64,000 bases of DNA from assembly GCF_002355595.1 (NCBI RefSeq), contig NZ_AP017422.1, forward strand, positions 2,108,001 through 2,172,000, given 5' to 3'. Numbering within the stretch: the stretch's first letter is position 1; each line of letters opens with the position of its first letter. The DNA comes from Filimonas lacunae. Lineage in GTDB: Bacteria; Bacteroidota; Bacteroidia; Chitinophagales; Chitinophagaceae. The notes beneath the pieces were generated by a model. It ran no database searches and was not told the origin of the DNA. It saw only the letters and a program-made list of their open reading frames with translations. A program made the translations under genes and the position numbers. Positions 43,983 through 52,382 of the stretch are shown in pieces.

Positions 43983-44282
43983 ATGGCTTATATTAGCAGC
44001 ATGACTAAACAGGTGGTAACTATTGAATATTGCCCTAAATGCGGCTGGCTTTTGCGCGCAGCCTATATAGCACAGGAACTGCTCACCACTTTCCAGGAAG
44101 AACTGGGCGGTGTGCTGTTAAAGCCGGCGGAAATCAGTGGACGCTTTACCGTATCGGTAGGAGGGCAGGAAGTGTTTGACCGTAAAAGAGAAGGCCGTTT
44201 TCCGGAAACCAAAGAAATAAAGCAATTGGTGCGTGATATTGCCTGTCCGGATAAAAGTCTGGGGCATTCGGATAAACCTTAA
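43983..44282 (+). CDS. SelT/SelW/SelH family (Rdx-type) thioredoxin-like protein
   Basis: The 99-residue protein has the SelW-type motif YCPKCGWLLRAAYIAQELL, with a CxxC in place of the CxxU of selenoproteins, and the GGQEVFDRKREGRFPE segment. The start may be 43983 or the ATG at 44001, which gives a more usual N-terminus. It is likely a thiol redox protein. It follows the acetylesterase gene by 9 bases, with a terminator directly after. Confidence 0.85.
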   Translation: MAYISSMTKQVVTIEYCPKCGWLLRAAYIAQELLTTFQEELGGVLLKPAEISGRFTVSVGGQEVFDRKREGRFPETKEIKQLVRDIACPDKSLGHSDKP

Positions 44283-44303
44283 TTACATTGAATTTCGATA
44301 GAG

Positions 44304-44329
44304 AAAAGCTCCTTTAAGGGGCTTTTTTT
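44304..44329 (+). terminator. Intrinsic terminator after the SelW-like gene
   Basis: A 9-bp stem with one T-G pair (44304-44312 with 44318-44326), followed by a T-run. Confidence 0.75.
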
Positions 44330-44342
44330 ATATATTAAAATA

Positions 44343-44372
44343 TTTGCCTAGATGGCTACGTTACTACATTTG
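44343..44372 (+). promoter_or_regulatory. Promoter of the histidine kinase gene
   Basis: TTTG (44343-44346), an 18-base spacer and a perfect TACATTTG (44365-44372). Its position rules out the TTG at 44344 as a start codon, because that TTG is the -33 box. Confidence 0.55.
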
Positions 44373-44397
44373 TGTCTTCATATTTAAACAGCCTGTT

Positions 44398-45738
44398 TTG
44401 TTATCATCTGTTCGCTCATTTGTTTATCGGTTATTTCATATCGGGGTTCGGGAGCATATGTCTTTTGCCGAACGACAGAAGATTCATTTGCTCAACATTA
44501 TGATTCTTCCTTCCATTTTGCCTATGATATGCTTTGCCTTGATGAATATGTATGCAAGGCCGGGACTGGCTCTACTGAATACTGCCAATGTGTTGTGCTA
44601 TCTGTCTGTTATTACTTTACAGGTATGGAACAGATATTTGTCACTACGTCTTTATTGTATAGCGGCAACAGGTATTATATTTTTTGCGGAAGCTTTATTC
44701 TATAGCAACGGGATGGAGTTTGCGTTGCTGCTTACAGTGATATGTGGTTTAGTGCTTACTGAAAAAACATGGCATTACCTGTTACTCATGTTGTTGGTGG
44801 TGGCTGCATTCTGTTATCTGCAATATTATCAAAGGCTGGCACTGCAATTAGACAAGCCGATGGTAATAAGAGTAGTGGGTACGGTAGCTAGTTGCTTATT
44901 ATTATTAACTGCGGGATTGTTTTATTTCAGAGGTATTTATGTGTCTTATCATCAGCTGGTAGAAGGGCAGAAGCAACTGTTGGAGCAACAGCAGGTGCAA
45001 TTGTTACAGCAGCAGGCTGAGTTAGTGCAGAAGAACGCCGATTTAAAGGCTTTAAGCGAATCGCGCCAGAAAATATTGTTAACGCTGGCGCACGACCTGC
45101 ATAATCCTTTAAGTGGTATAGAAGCGCTCACTAATTTGATGGTACAGGGTGTAATTGGTGAACATGAACGAAACAGCTTGTTACAGGTTATCTCAAATAC
45201 AGCCAACCGGTCGTTACAGCAGATGCAGGATGTATTGGATGCGCAACGTTTTTCCGATGCCAGTTATCCGCTTGTAAAAGAGGAAGTGTTTGTTAGCGGC
45301 ATGGTGCAGGAAGTAGTGGGGCTGCTGCAGTTTAAAGCGGCCGAAAAGCAAATTCATCTTCAATGTACATTACCCGATACTACTGTTACTATCATGGCAA
45401 ACAGGTTGCAGTTAATGCGGGTGCTTGAAAACCTGGTAATGAATGCTATTAAATTCAGTTATCTCAATTCGGTTGTGAAAATACAGGCAACCATAGCCGA
45501 TGATTGGCTGTTGCTTTCTGTTTGTGATGAGGGGATGGGCATTGCTTTGGATAAACAGGAGTTTGTTTTTAACGATGTAAGCAGAGTGCAGCAACTGGGA
45601 ACAAAAGGCGAGAAATCGTTTGGTCTGGGACTGTCTATTTGCAGGCAGATAGTAGAGCGGCATGGTGGCTATATTACCCTTACGCCAGGAAAAGCAAAAG
45701 GATGTGAATTTGTAGCAAGTTTTCCGGTAAAAGCTTAG
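44398..45738 (+). CDS. Membrane-bound sensor histidine kinase (orphan)
   Basis: Transcription should start near 44379, so translation starts at the TTG at 44398 (446 residues) or the ATG at 44458. I prefer 44398 because the segment before 44458 (VRSFVYRLFHIGV) looks like a usual pre-membrane helix. Five or six transmembrane helices occupy residues ~30-185. A Gln-rich coiled coil (QLLEQQQVQLLQQQAEL) follows, then the HisKA box AHDLHNPL with H232 and a HATPase_c domain (NLVMNAIKFS, GMGI, GLGLSICRQIVERHGG). No response regulator lies nearby. The sensed signal is unknown. Confidence 0.87.
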   Translation: MLSSVRSFVYRLFHIGVREHMSFAERQKIHLLNIMILPSILPMICFALMNMYARPGLALLNTANVLCYLSVITLQVWNRYLSLRLYCIAATGIIFFAEALFYSNGMEFALLLTVICGLVLTEKTWHYLLLMLLVVAAFCYLQYYQRLALQLDKPMVIRVVGTVASCLLLLTAGLFYFRGIYVSYHQLVEGQKQLLEQQQVQLLQQQAELVQKNADLKALSESRQKILLTLAHDLHNPLSGIEALTNLMVQGVIGEHERNSLLQVISNTANRSLQQMQDVLDAQRFSDASYPLVKEEVFVSGMVQEVVGLLQFKAAEKQIHLQCTLPDTTVTIMANRLQLMRVLENLVMNAIKFSYLNSVVKIQATIADDWLLLSVCDEGMGIALDKQEFVFNDVSRVQQLGTKGEKSFGLGLSICRQIVERHGGYITLTPGKAKGCEFVASFPVKA

Positions 45739-45759
45739 TGTAGTGTTTGCAGATAAGTA

Positions 45760-45795
45760 AACACAAAAGGCCCGCATTTGCAGGCCTTTTGTGTT
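45760..45795. terminator. Bidirectional terminator between kinase and GNAT genes
   Basis: A perfect 13-bp stem (45760-45772 with 45783-45795) and a 10-base loop, lying between convergent genes. Confidence 0.82.
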
Positions 45796-45838
45796 AGTTC
45801 AGTGGCTAACCTTCCTATTTGATAGAACTAGTAGGGTA

Positions 45839-46330
45839 TTACTGCAAAGAAAATTCCATTACGTAATCGTTCATAAAATAGCCGTTACCAATGTCAATGT
45901 CTTCTTCGCCAATAACCTGGAAGCCATTCTTTTCGTAGAAGTTTTTGGCATTGTTAGATCTGTTTACATTTAACTGTAGCTTTTCTGCACCAGCATTTTT
46001 GGCAAAATCGATGGCATAGTGCAATAATGCTTTACCGGCCCCTTCTTTTTGAATGTTAGGTAACACGTACAACTTGTGCAGCTTGTATACTTTACTGTCT
46101 TCTGTAGGAGCGTAGCCTGCAAAACCTATGGCTTTGCCTTCACTTTCTGCTAAAGCAAAGTGATGCCCTTCCTGTAACTGCTTAGTTAAAATACCTGTGC
46201 TGTACATGGTTGCCAGCATGTAGTGAATTTGTGTTTCGGATATAATTTCTCCATAAGCCGATGGCCATGTAGCATACGCAATCCGTTGAATCTGGGGGAT
46301 GTTCTCTAATGAAGCGTCTATAATAGTCAT
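45839..46330 (-). CDS. GNAT family N-acetyltransferase
   Basis: I start at the ATG at 46330 (163 residues); the longer frame to 46369 would run through the valS terminator. It has the acetyl-CoA-binding pattern LHKLYVLPNIQKEGAGKALLHYAIDFA and NAKNFYEKNGFQVIGE. The substrate is not predictable. It lies directly after valS but is separated from it by a terminator. Confidence 0.87.
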   Translation of the reverse strand: MTIIDASLENIPQIQRIAYATWPSAYGEIISETQIHYMLATMYSTGILTKQLQEGHHFALAESEGKAIGFAGYAPTEDSKVYKLHKLYVLPNIQKEGAGKALLHYAIDFAKNAGAEKLQLNVNRSNNAKNFYEKNGFQVIGEEDIDIGNGYFMNDYVMEFSLQ

Positions 46331-46366
46331 AAAAAATTGAGAAAGCCCCTGCTGCATGCAGGGGCT
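46331..46366 (-). terminator. valS terminator
   Basis: On the minus strand, AGCCCCTGC (46358-46366) pairs with GCAGGGGCT (46344-46352) across a 5-base loop. TTCTCAA and a run of six T follow (46331-46336). Confidence 0.75.
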
Positions 46367-46377
46367 CATTTGGGGTG

Positions 46378-49002
46378 TTATAAATTATTCAGACTTTCTT
46401 GAATAGTTTTAATACGCGCTTCTGCGTCCGCCTGTTTCTTCTTCTCAATAGCTACTACTTCCGGTTTGGCATTCTGTATAAAGCGCTCGTTAGATAATTT
46501 TTTCATTACACTTTCCAGGAATCCTTGCTGGTACTCCAGGTCTTTTTCCAATTCAGCTTTCAGTGCGGTTTTGTCTACCTCCTGGTTACTGGTGAAGAAG
46601 AACTTATCTTTTTCTACAGCAACAACTACTGCATTAGACACGGTTTCTGTTGTAAAGCTTACCTGTTCAGCATTTACTTGTTTGGCAAGGATGCTTTCGA
46701 TAATCTGATAGCTTGCCGGATCGCTGGCTTGAATTTGTAACTGAATAGTGTCTTTGGGTTTCAGCTGGTTTTTGTTGCGCGCATCACGTATAGCAGTGAT
46801 TACCTGTTTCAACAACTCGCCTGTTTTTAGTATGGCAGCGGGCTGGAAATTATTTTCAGGATATTGCTTAACGCATAAATCATCTGTCTGCTCTTTTAAC
46901 AGGTGGTATATTTCTTCTGTGATAAAAGGCATAAATGGATGCAGTATCTGTAACAGCTGTTCAAAGTAGTTAACTGTTTTTTGATATACTTCTGCTGAAA
47001 TAGGCTGTTTAAAGCCAGGTTTTATCCATTCCAAGTACCAGCTACAGAAATCATCCCATATGAGTGAGTAAACTGTTTTCAACGCTTCACTTAAACGGAA
47101 TTGTCCAATCAGTTTTTCAATTTCTGAACGAACCTGTTGTAAACGTTGATCAAACCATTCCAGAGCAAACGTGTTACTTGTACTGGAAATTGTATTATCT
47201 ATACGGGTTTCCCAGCCTTTTATCAATCTAAGGGCATTCCAAATTTTAATGTTGAAGCTACCGCCTTGGTTAAGAGCATCTTCATCAAACAATAAGTCTG
47301 TTCCTGCAGGCGCAGATATCATTATACCAAAACGTACAGCATCAGCCCCATATTTATCAATCAGGTTTAATAAATCAGGTGAGTTGCCAAGGCTCTTACT
47401 CATCTTACGGCCTTGCTTATCGCGCACCATACCCGTGAAATACACATCTTTAAATGGTATTTCTTTCTGGTATTCCATACCGGCCATAACCATACGTGCT
47501 ACCCAGAAGAAAATGATATCCTGTCCGGTTACCAGTACGGAAGTAGGGTAGTAGTAGTTTATTTCTTCATTACCGGGTTGGGTAATGCCGTTGAATACTT
47601 CTACCGGCCATAACCAGCTGGAGAACCAGGTATCCAGTACGTCTTCGTCCTGTTTCAGGTCTTCTGCGGTTACAGTAATGTTTTGCTTTTTAAAAGCTTC
47701 TACCGCTTCTTCGCTGGTAGCAGCTACTACAAAGTTGCCATCTTTGGTATACCAGGCAGGAATTTGCTGGCCCCACCAAAGCTGACGGCTGATACACCAG
47801 TCTTTTACGTTTTCCAGCCAGTGTTTGTACGTGGCCAGGAATTTATCGCCAGGGTGTATTTTAATATCACCATCTACTACTGCTTTCAGGGCAGGTTCGG
47901 TAATTTCTTTCATTTTCACCCACCACTGTGTAGAAATACGTGGTTCTACCACCGTATCGGGGTTACGCTCGCTATAAGCTACCCTGGTTGGGTTTTCTTC
48001 TACTTTTACCAGCAAACCTTCTTCAGTTAATTGCTGAACAACCAGTTTACGGGCTTCAAAGCGGTCTTTACCCACATACACCTGTGCAGCAGTGCTAAGC
48101 GTGCCATCAGGGTTTAAGGTATCAATCACTTCCAGGTTGTGTTTTAAACCCAGGTTATAGTCATTGATGTCGTGGGCAGGAGTCACTTTCAAGGCACCGG
48201 TACCAAAAGCAGGGTCTACATACTCGTCAAAAATTACGGGTATTTCCCTGTTCACCATTGGCACTATTACCTTTTTACCTTTCAGATGGGCATAGCGCTC
48301 GTCGGTAGGGTTCACGCATAATGCGGTATCGCCCATAATGGTTTCCGGACGTTGGGTGGCTACGGTAATATATTCGTCGCTATCTTTTACCTTGTATTTA
48401 ACATGGTACAGTTTACCTACAGCATCTTTGTATATTACCTCTTCATCACTCAAGGCTGTTTTAGCACGGGGGTCCCAGTTAATCATACGGGCACCGCGAT
48501 AAATAAGGCCTTTATTATATAAGTCGATGAATGTTTTAATTACCGCTTTGTAGTAGTGGTCGTCCATGGTAAAATTAACACGGTCCCAATCTACACTACA
48601 TCCCAAACGCTCAATCTGGTTGTAGATGATGCCACCGTATTTTTCTTTCCATTCAAAAGCGTATTTCAGGAATTCTTCACGGGAGAGGTCGGCTTTTTTA
48701 ATGCCTTTTTCCTTTTCCAGCATCTGCACCACTTTGGCTTCTGTAGCAATAGAGGCATGGTCGCTGCCGGGTACCCAGCAGGCATTGTAACCACTCATAC
48801 GGGCGTTACGCACCAGGATGTCCTGTACGGTTTCGTTGAGGGTGTGGCCCATGTGCAGCACGCCGGTGACGTTGGGCGGTGGAATGACCACAGTAAATGC
48901 CTTCCGTCCATCGGGTTTGCTGTTAAAATAGCCTTTATTTTGCCAGTGTTTGTACCATTTCTGTTCTGCCTGAGCAGGTTCGAAGTTTTTGCTAAGTTCC
49001 AT
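46378..49002 (-). CDS. valS: Valyl-tRNA synthetase
   Basis: The 874-residue class I synthetase has the HIGH-type motif PPPNVTGVLHMGHTLN at ~40-55, the editing (CP1) domain with GTGALKVTPAHD, the GRKMSKSLGNSPD motif, an anticodon-binding domain and a C-terminal coiled coil (VDKTALKAELEKDLEYQQGFL). It charges tRNA-Val. Length is normal. A perfect -7 box lies upstream at 49024-49031, and a terminator follows the stop. Confidence 0.97.
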   Translation of the reverse strand: MELSKNFEPAQAEQKWYKHWQNKGYFNSKPDGRKAFTVVIPPPNVTGVLHMGHTLNETVQDILVRNARMSGYNACWVPGSDHASIATEAKVVQMLEKEKGIKKADLSREEFLKYAFEWKEKYGGIIYNQIERLGCSVDWDRVNFTMDDHYYKAVIKTFIDLYNKGLIYRGARMINWDPRAKTALSDEEVIYKDAVGKLYHVKYKVKDSDEYITVATQRPETIMGDTALCVNPTDERYAHLKGKKVIVPMVNREIPVIFDEYVDPAFGTGALKVTPAHDINDYNLGLKHNLEVIDTLNPDGTLSTAAQVYVGKDRFEARKLVVQQLTEEGLLVKVEENPTRVAYSERNPDTVVEPRISTQWWVKMKEITEPALKAVVDGDIKIHPGDKFLATYKHWLENVKDWCISRQLWWGQQIPAWYTKDGNFVVAATSEEAVEAFKKQNITVTAEDLKQDEDVLDTWFSSWLWPVEVFNGITQPGNEEINYYYPTSVLVTGQDIIFFWVARMVMAGMEYQKEIPFKDVYFTGMVRDKQGRKMSKSLGNSPDLLNLIDKYGADAVRFGIMISAPAGTDLLFDEDALNQGGSFNIKIWNALRLIKGWETRIDNTISSTSNTFALEWFDQRLQQVRSEIEKLIGQFRLSEALKTVYSLIWDDFCSWYLEWIKPGFKQPISAEVYQKTVNYFEQLLQILHPFMPFITEEIYHLLKEQTDDLCVKQYPENNFQPAAILKTGELLKQVITAIRDARNKNQLKPKDTIQLQIQASDPASYQIIESILAKQVNAEQVSFTTETVSNAVVVAVEKDKFFFTSNQEVDKTALKAELEKDLEYQQGFLESVMKKLSNERFIQNAKPEVVAIEKKKQADAEARIKTIQESLNNL

Positions 49003-49023
49003 TGTGTATCCTTATTCGGGCAG

Positions 49024-49031
49024 CAAAAGTA
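49024..49031 (-). promoter_or_regulatory. -7 promoter box of valS
   Basis: On the minus strand it reads TACTTTTG, followed by CTGCCC. This 14-base string is identical to the one before the ferredoxin gene. No T-box-like leader is present; only about 20 bases separate box and start. Confidence 0.45.
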
Positions 49032-49070
49032 AGGAATTCAACATTTGCCCGAATGTTTAACATATGGGGC

Positions 49071-49100
49071 TTTGTTGTTATTAAAAAAATACTATCTTTC
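49071..49100 (+). promoter_or_regulatory. Putative promoter of the desaturase gene
   Basis: TTTG (49071-49074), an 18-base spacer and TATCTTTC (49093-49100; one mismatch) end 4 bases before the ATG at 49105. If used, the mRNA would be nearly leaderless. Confidence 0.35.
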
Positions 49101-49104
49101 GGGC

Positions 49105-50106
49105 ATGCATACCAAATCCCAGGACTTTGTTTGGTCTACAGAACCGAACCCCCATCATGTGAGAGTGCGTCAGATATCGAAGCAGCACCCGGAAGTAAAG
49201 GAGTTGATAGGGAAAAACCCTTCTACCATTTTCTTCATTATTGGCCTGGTAACCGCACAGGTTGCCGGAGCTTATTTATTAAAAGATTCCCCCTGGTGGC
49301 TGGTATTCCTGGTTGCCTATGTGGTAGGAGCGTTTGTGAGCCATGCTTTGTGGGTAATGATCCACGAGTGCAGCCACGGTTTGCTGTTTAAAGGCAAGGT
49401 ACCTAACCTGTTAGCAGGTATCCTGGCCAATTTTCCGCATATTTTTGCCAGTTCGGTGTCATTTCAGCGTTATCACCTGAAGCACCACGCGCATCAGGGC
49501 GAGCACGATCTGGATGCCGATTTACCCGATTTCTGGGAAGCCAGGCTGGTAAGCAACAATCCTTTCAGTAAAATGCTGTGGTTTTTGCTGTTCCCTGTAT
49601 TCCAGGTGTGCCGTACTGCCCGTTTGAATATTGAATTGTTCGACAGGTGGGTGGTAATCAACTGGATATTCCAGATTGCTTTTGATGTAGCTATTATCTA
49701 CTTCTTTGGTCCTAAAGCGTTTGTGTACATGCTGGCCAGCTTTTTCTTCTCTGTAGGCCTGCACCCGTTAGGCGCCCGCTGGATTCAGGAGCATTATCTT
49801 ACTTTACACCCTACACAGGAAACCTACAGCTACTATGGTCCGCTGAACAAAGTGGCCTTTAACGTAGGTTATCATAACGAACACCACGATTTTCCTTCTA
49901 TTCCATGGAATAAACTGCCACAGTTAAAAACCAAGGCTCCTTCTTACTACGATTCTCTGATTTCGCATCAGTCGTGGACGAAGCTGATCCTGCTGTTTAT
50001 ATTTAATCCCAAGTTGAGCTTATACAGCCGTATGCTGCGTAAGGAAAAGATTAAAATAGAAAAAGAAACAGAATCCAAACAGCCAACTGCCGAAGCGGTT
50101 GCATAG
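49105..50106 (+). CDS. Sphingolipid delta-4 desaturase-like fatty acid desaturase
   Basis: I start at the ATG at 49105 (333 residues); the longer frame from 49045 crosses the promoter. The N-terminal FVWSTEPNPHHVRVRQI-x9-VKELIG segment matches the lipid-desaturase N-terminal domain seen in eukaryotic DES1/DEGS1. Three His boxes are H87-ECS-H91, H124-LKHH128 and H257-NEHH261, with DLDADLP and TYSYYGPLN around them; the NVGYHNEHHDFP block is that of dihydroceramide desaturases. It should introduce a trans double bond into the long-chain base of a membrane sphingolipid. Sphingolipid synthesis is known in Sphingobacteriia. Membrane helices lie around 41-59, 65-82 and 195-235. A long hairpin follows. 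Confidence 0.85.
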   Translation: MHTKSQDFVWSTEPNPHHVRVRQISKQHPEVKELIGKNPSTIFFIIGLVTAQVAGAYLLKDSPWWLVFLVAYVVGAFVSHALWVMIHECSHGLLFKGKVPNLLAGILANFPHIFASSVSFQRYHLKHHAHQGEHDLDADLPDFWEARLVSNNPFSKMLWFLLFPVFQVCRTARLNIELFDRWVVINWIFQIAFDVAIIYFFGPKAFVYMLASFFFSVGLHPLGARWIQEHYLTLHPTQETYSYYGPLNKVAFNVGYHNEHHDFPSIPWNKLPQLKTKAPSYYDSLISHQSWTKLILLFIFNPKLSLYSRMLRKEKIKIEKETESKQPTAEAVA

Positions 50107-50132
50107 TTGTTTTTTTGAATAATTTATAAGGT

Positions 50133-50203
50133 AACGCATTATTTTCCCAATGACTGGCGGCGGTTTTTCCCGGTCACTGTGTAAATAATGCGTTCTTTTT
50201 TTT
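50133..50203 (+). terminator. Long nested terminator hairpin after the desaturase gene
   Basis: An outer perfect 12-bp stem (50133-50144 with 50183-50194) encloses an inner imperfect stem (50151-50157 with 50169-50176). A run of eight T follows. Confidence 0.75.
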
Positions 50204-50285
50204 GACTTCTATCTACTAATGGATCAGTGGTAGATAAAATAATAACCTGACGTTGTAATTTGCGGGTCAACCTTAACTCTGACAA

Positions 50286-52304
50286 ATGAAAAAAATCGTT
50301 ACGTTGTTGTTTGCTGTAACTACCTGTTTTATGCAACAACGTTTATCTGCTCAAACTGATTCTGCCTATCTTGATTTACCTCGTTTTCGTGTTTCCCGTT
50401 CCAGCGTTCAATCTTTTACTATAAAAGGAGAAGAGTTGGCTAAAATGCCCTTTACTGATTTTAGCCAGGCAATTGGTGTATGGGTGGGGCCGGCATTGGC
50501 TACCGGAAGCACCATTGTATACGTGGTAGATGGCCAAATGGTAAATGATGTAAATATTTACAGCATACACGATATCGAATCCATCACATTTTTGCAATCT
50601 GGCCTGATACAGCTTACAGGTGGCACGGTAGCCCATCAAAACATAGTGCTGTTAACTACCAAAAAAAATGTTAGCAATAAATGGCAGTTACAGGGTGCCG
50701 CGAGTACTGCTTTTGTTAACCGGGGTGATTCTTCTGCAAAGGCAGGCTTGTTTCACCAATACAATGTATCGGCATCTAATGGCTCCGAAAAATTGAATTA
50801 TGGTGTTTCTGCTGGTTTTCTGCATGATATGATGCCGCAGCCCGAAACCGCTCGTTTTGAGAAAAATAGCTCGTTGCATCAAAATCGCTATAGAGCCAAT
50901 GCCTGGCTGGGAGGGGTGTTTTTGCATCACCATCAGTTTAGGCTTGATGCGGCTTATGTAACCCAAAAACAATCTAATGCTTATACATTGCTACAGCCAA
51001 CCTCTCATTCTAATACGGGTACCTGGAAGAAGGATCATGTGCTGAATATAAAAGCCAGTATTGCTTCTTCATTTGAAGGCGGGTTTGGCAACAGAGTGTA
51101 TGCCGATTTTTATGACTATCACTTACAAGGCAATATAACTTCAATAGATAATGCGGATGGCTTTAGCGGATATACTTTAACAACGGAGGAGCCGAAGCTT
51201 AGGAACTGGATGGTAGGAAACCGGTTTAGTTATGATAAGCAATTTCATCGTTTTTACCTGGCGGCTTCGCTGGATGTGCAATACAGGCATGTCGATTATA
51301 ATTATAACAATTTAGCATTCAGAACTTTTTCCACTTCCTCTAATCCGGCAACTGTTACGGTTTCAACCTATTGGGAAGGTACCTATGCAAAAAACTGGTT
51401 TATTGCTCCTACAGTGAATTTTGGTGTGGATAGTTTGTTGAATATGCAGGCGGGCGCTGTAGCTATATATCATCCGCTAAGAACTGCTATTCATGAGAAC
51501 CGCGTGTTGCCTTTTGGAGCAGCATCGTTTGATGTGCTGAAAAGTATTAACAGAAATAGCCCCGTTAGTTTACGGTTATATACTTCAGTGGCTGCCATTT
51601 CCAGTATGCCTGAATTGGGCTGGGCCAATCTCAGTAATCTCACTACACAACAGAATTTATTAATGGACTATAATAGCCTGAAGGCAAGGCCATGGGCTTC
51701 TTTCGATCCTTACCAGGTGTATGCTGATGTTCGTTATGTTCACTTTCAGGGTGGCGTGAGGTTAGGTTTATGGCAAAACAAACTTATAGCAGATTATACA
51801 TACGATAAAAACCAGTCCGTTTCGCCGCAGCAGCCCATTTATACTGTGCCTGGTGGTTACGGTTTTGGCGGATCTGTTTCACAGCCGCCCAGGTATCTTA
51901 CTACAAATTATACACGCCACCGGTTGGCCATTTCTGCCCAAACTGATATAGGGAAGCTACATTGGTTATCAGTAGCTACCATGTACTATATACGTAGCAA
52001 AACTGAGCAGGCTTATTACTCAGTGGTGACAAAGGATAACTTTTATACTACAGGCTGGGCTAACAGGTTTACTTTGGGTACCTGGCAGCTGGGGGTAGAT
52101 GCTGTGGGAGTTTTTAACAAAGCTTATGTTGGTGGTAAACACAAAAGCATTGCTTTGCAGCAGGTGAATGTAGGTCGTAAGTTTACGCATGGTTACGTTT
52201 CGTATGATGTATTTGCTTTCACCAGAACCCCGTTTGATAATAAACAGTATCCTTTATTCGACCAGCGCCGTTATTATGGCATAGGATGTAATATTGGTTT
52301 GTAG
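50286..52304 (+). CDS. TonB-dependent receptor-like outer-membrane protein
   Basis: The 672-residue protein has a signal peptide (cleavage near LSAQ), a plug-like domain (FTIKGEELAKMPFTDFSQAIGVWVG, IVYVVDGQMVND, DIESITFLQSG) and a barrel of aromatic-rich strands ending in YGIGCNIGL. It lacks the carboxypeptidase-regulatory domain of SusC proteins and has no SusD partner, so it is closer to a stand-alone receptor. The ligand is unknown. An inverted repeat (TATCTAC/GTAGATA, 50210-50236) lies in its leader. Confidence 0.8.
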   Translation: MKKIVTLLFAVTTCFMQQRLSAQTDSAYLDLPRFRVSRSSVQSFTIKGEELAKMPFTDFSQAIGVWVGPALATGSTIVYVVDGQMVNDVNIYSIHDIESITFLQSGLIQLTGGTVAHQNIVLLTTKKNVSNKWQLQGAASTAFVNRGDSSAKAGLFHQYNVSASNGSEKLNYGVSAGFLHDMMPQPETARFEKNSSLHQNRYRANAWLGGVFLHHHQFRLDAAYVTQKQSNAYTLLQPTSHSNTGTWKKDHVLNIKASIASSFEGGFGNRVYADFYDYHLQGNITSIDNADGFSGYTLTTEEPKLRNWMVGNRFSYDKQFHRFYLAASLDVQYRHVDYNYNNLAFRTFSTSSNPATVTVSTYWEGTYAKNWFIAPTVNFGVDSLLNMQAGAVAIYHPLRTAIHENRVLPFGAASFDVLKSINRNSPVSLRLYTSVAAISSMPELGWANLSNLTTQQNLLMDYNSLKARPWASFDPYQVYADVRYVHFQGGVRLGLWQNKLIADYTYDKNQSVSPQQPIYTVPGGYGFGGSVSQPPRYLTTNYTRHRLAISAQTDIGKLHWLSVATMYYIRSKTEQAYYSVVTKDNFYTTGWANRFTLGTWQLGVDAVGVFNKAYVGGKHKSIALQQVNVGRKFTHGYVSYDVFAFTRTPFDNKQYPLFDQRRYYGIGCNIGL

Positions 52305-52327
52305 TATTACCTATAAAGTAATAAAAC

Positions 52328-52364
52328 AGAAAACCCCGGTACTGAATAAGCACCGGGGTTTTCT
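52328..52364. terminator. Bidirectional terminator between receptor and M1 peptidase
   Basis: A perfect 13-bp stem (52328-52340 with 52352-52364) and an 11-base loop, with T/A tracts on both sides. Confidence 0.85.
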
Positions 52365-52382
52365 ATATCCTTTTTGTAATGA

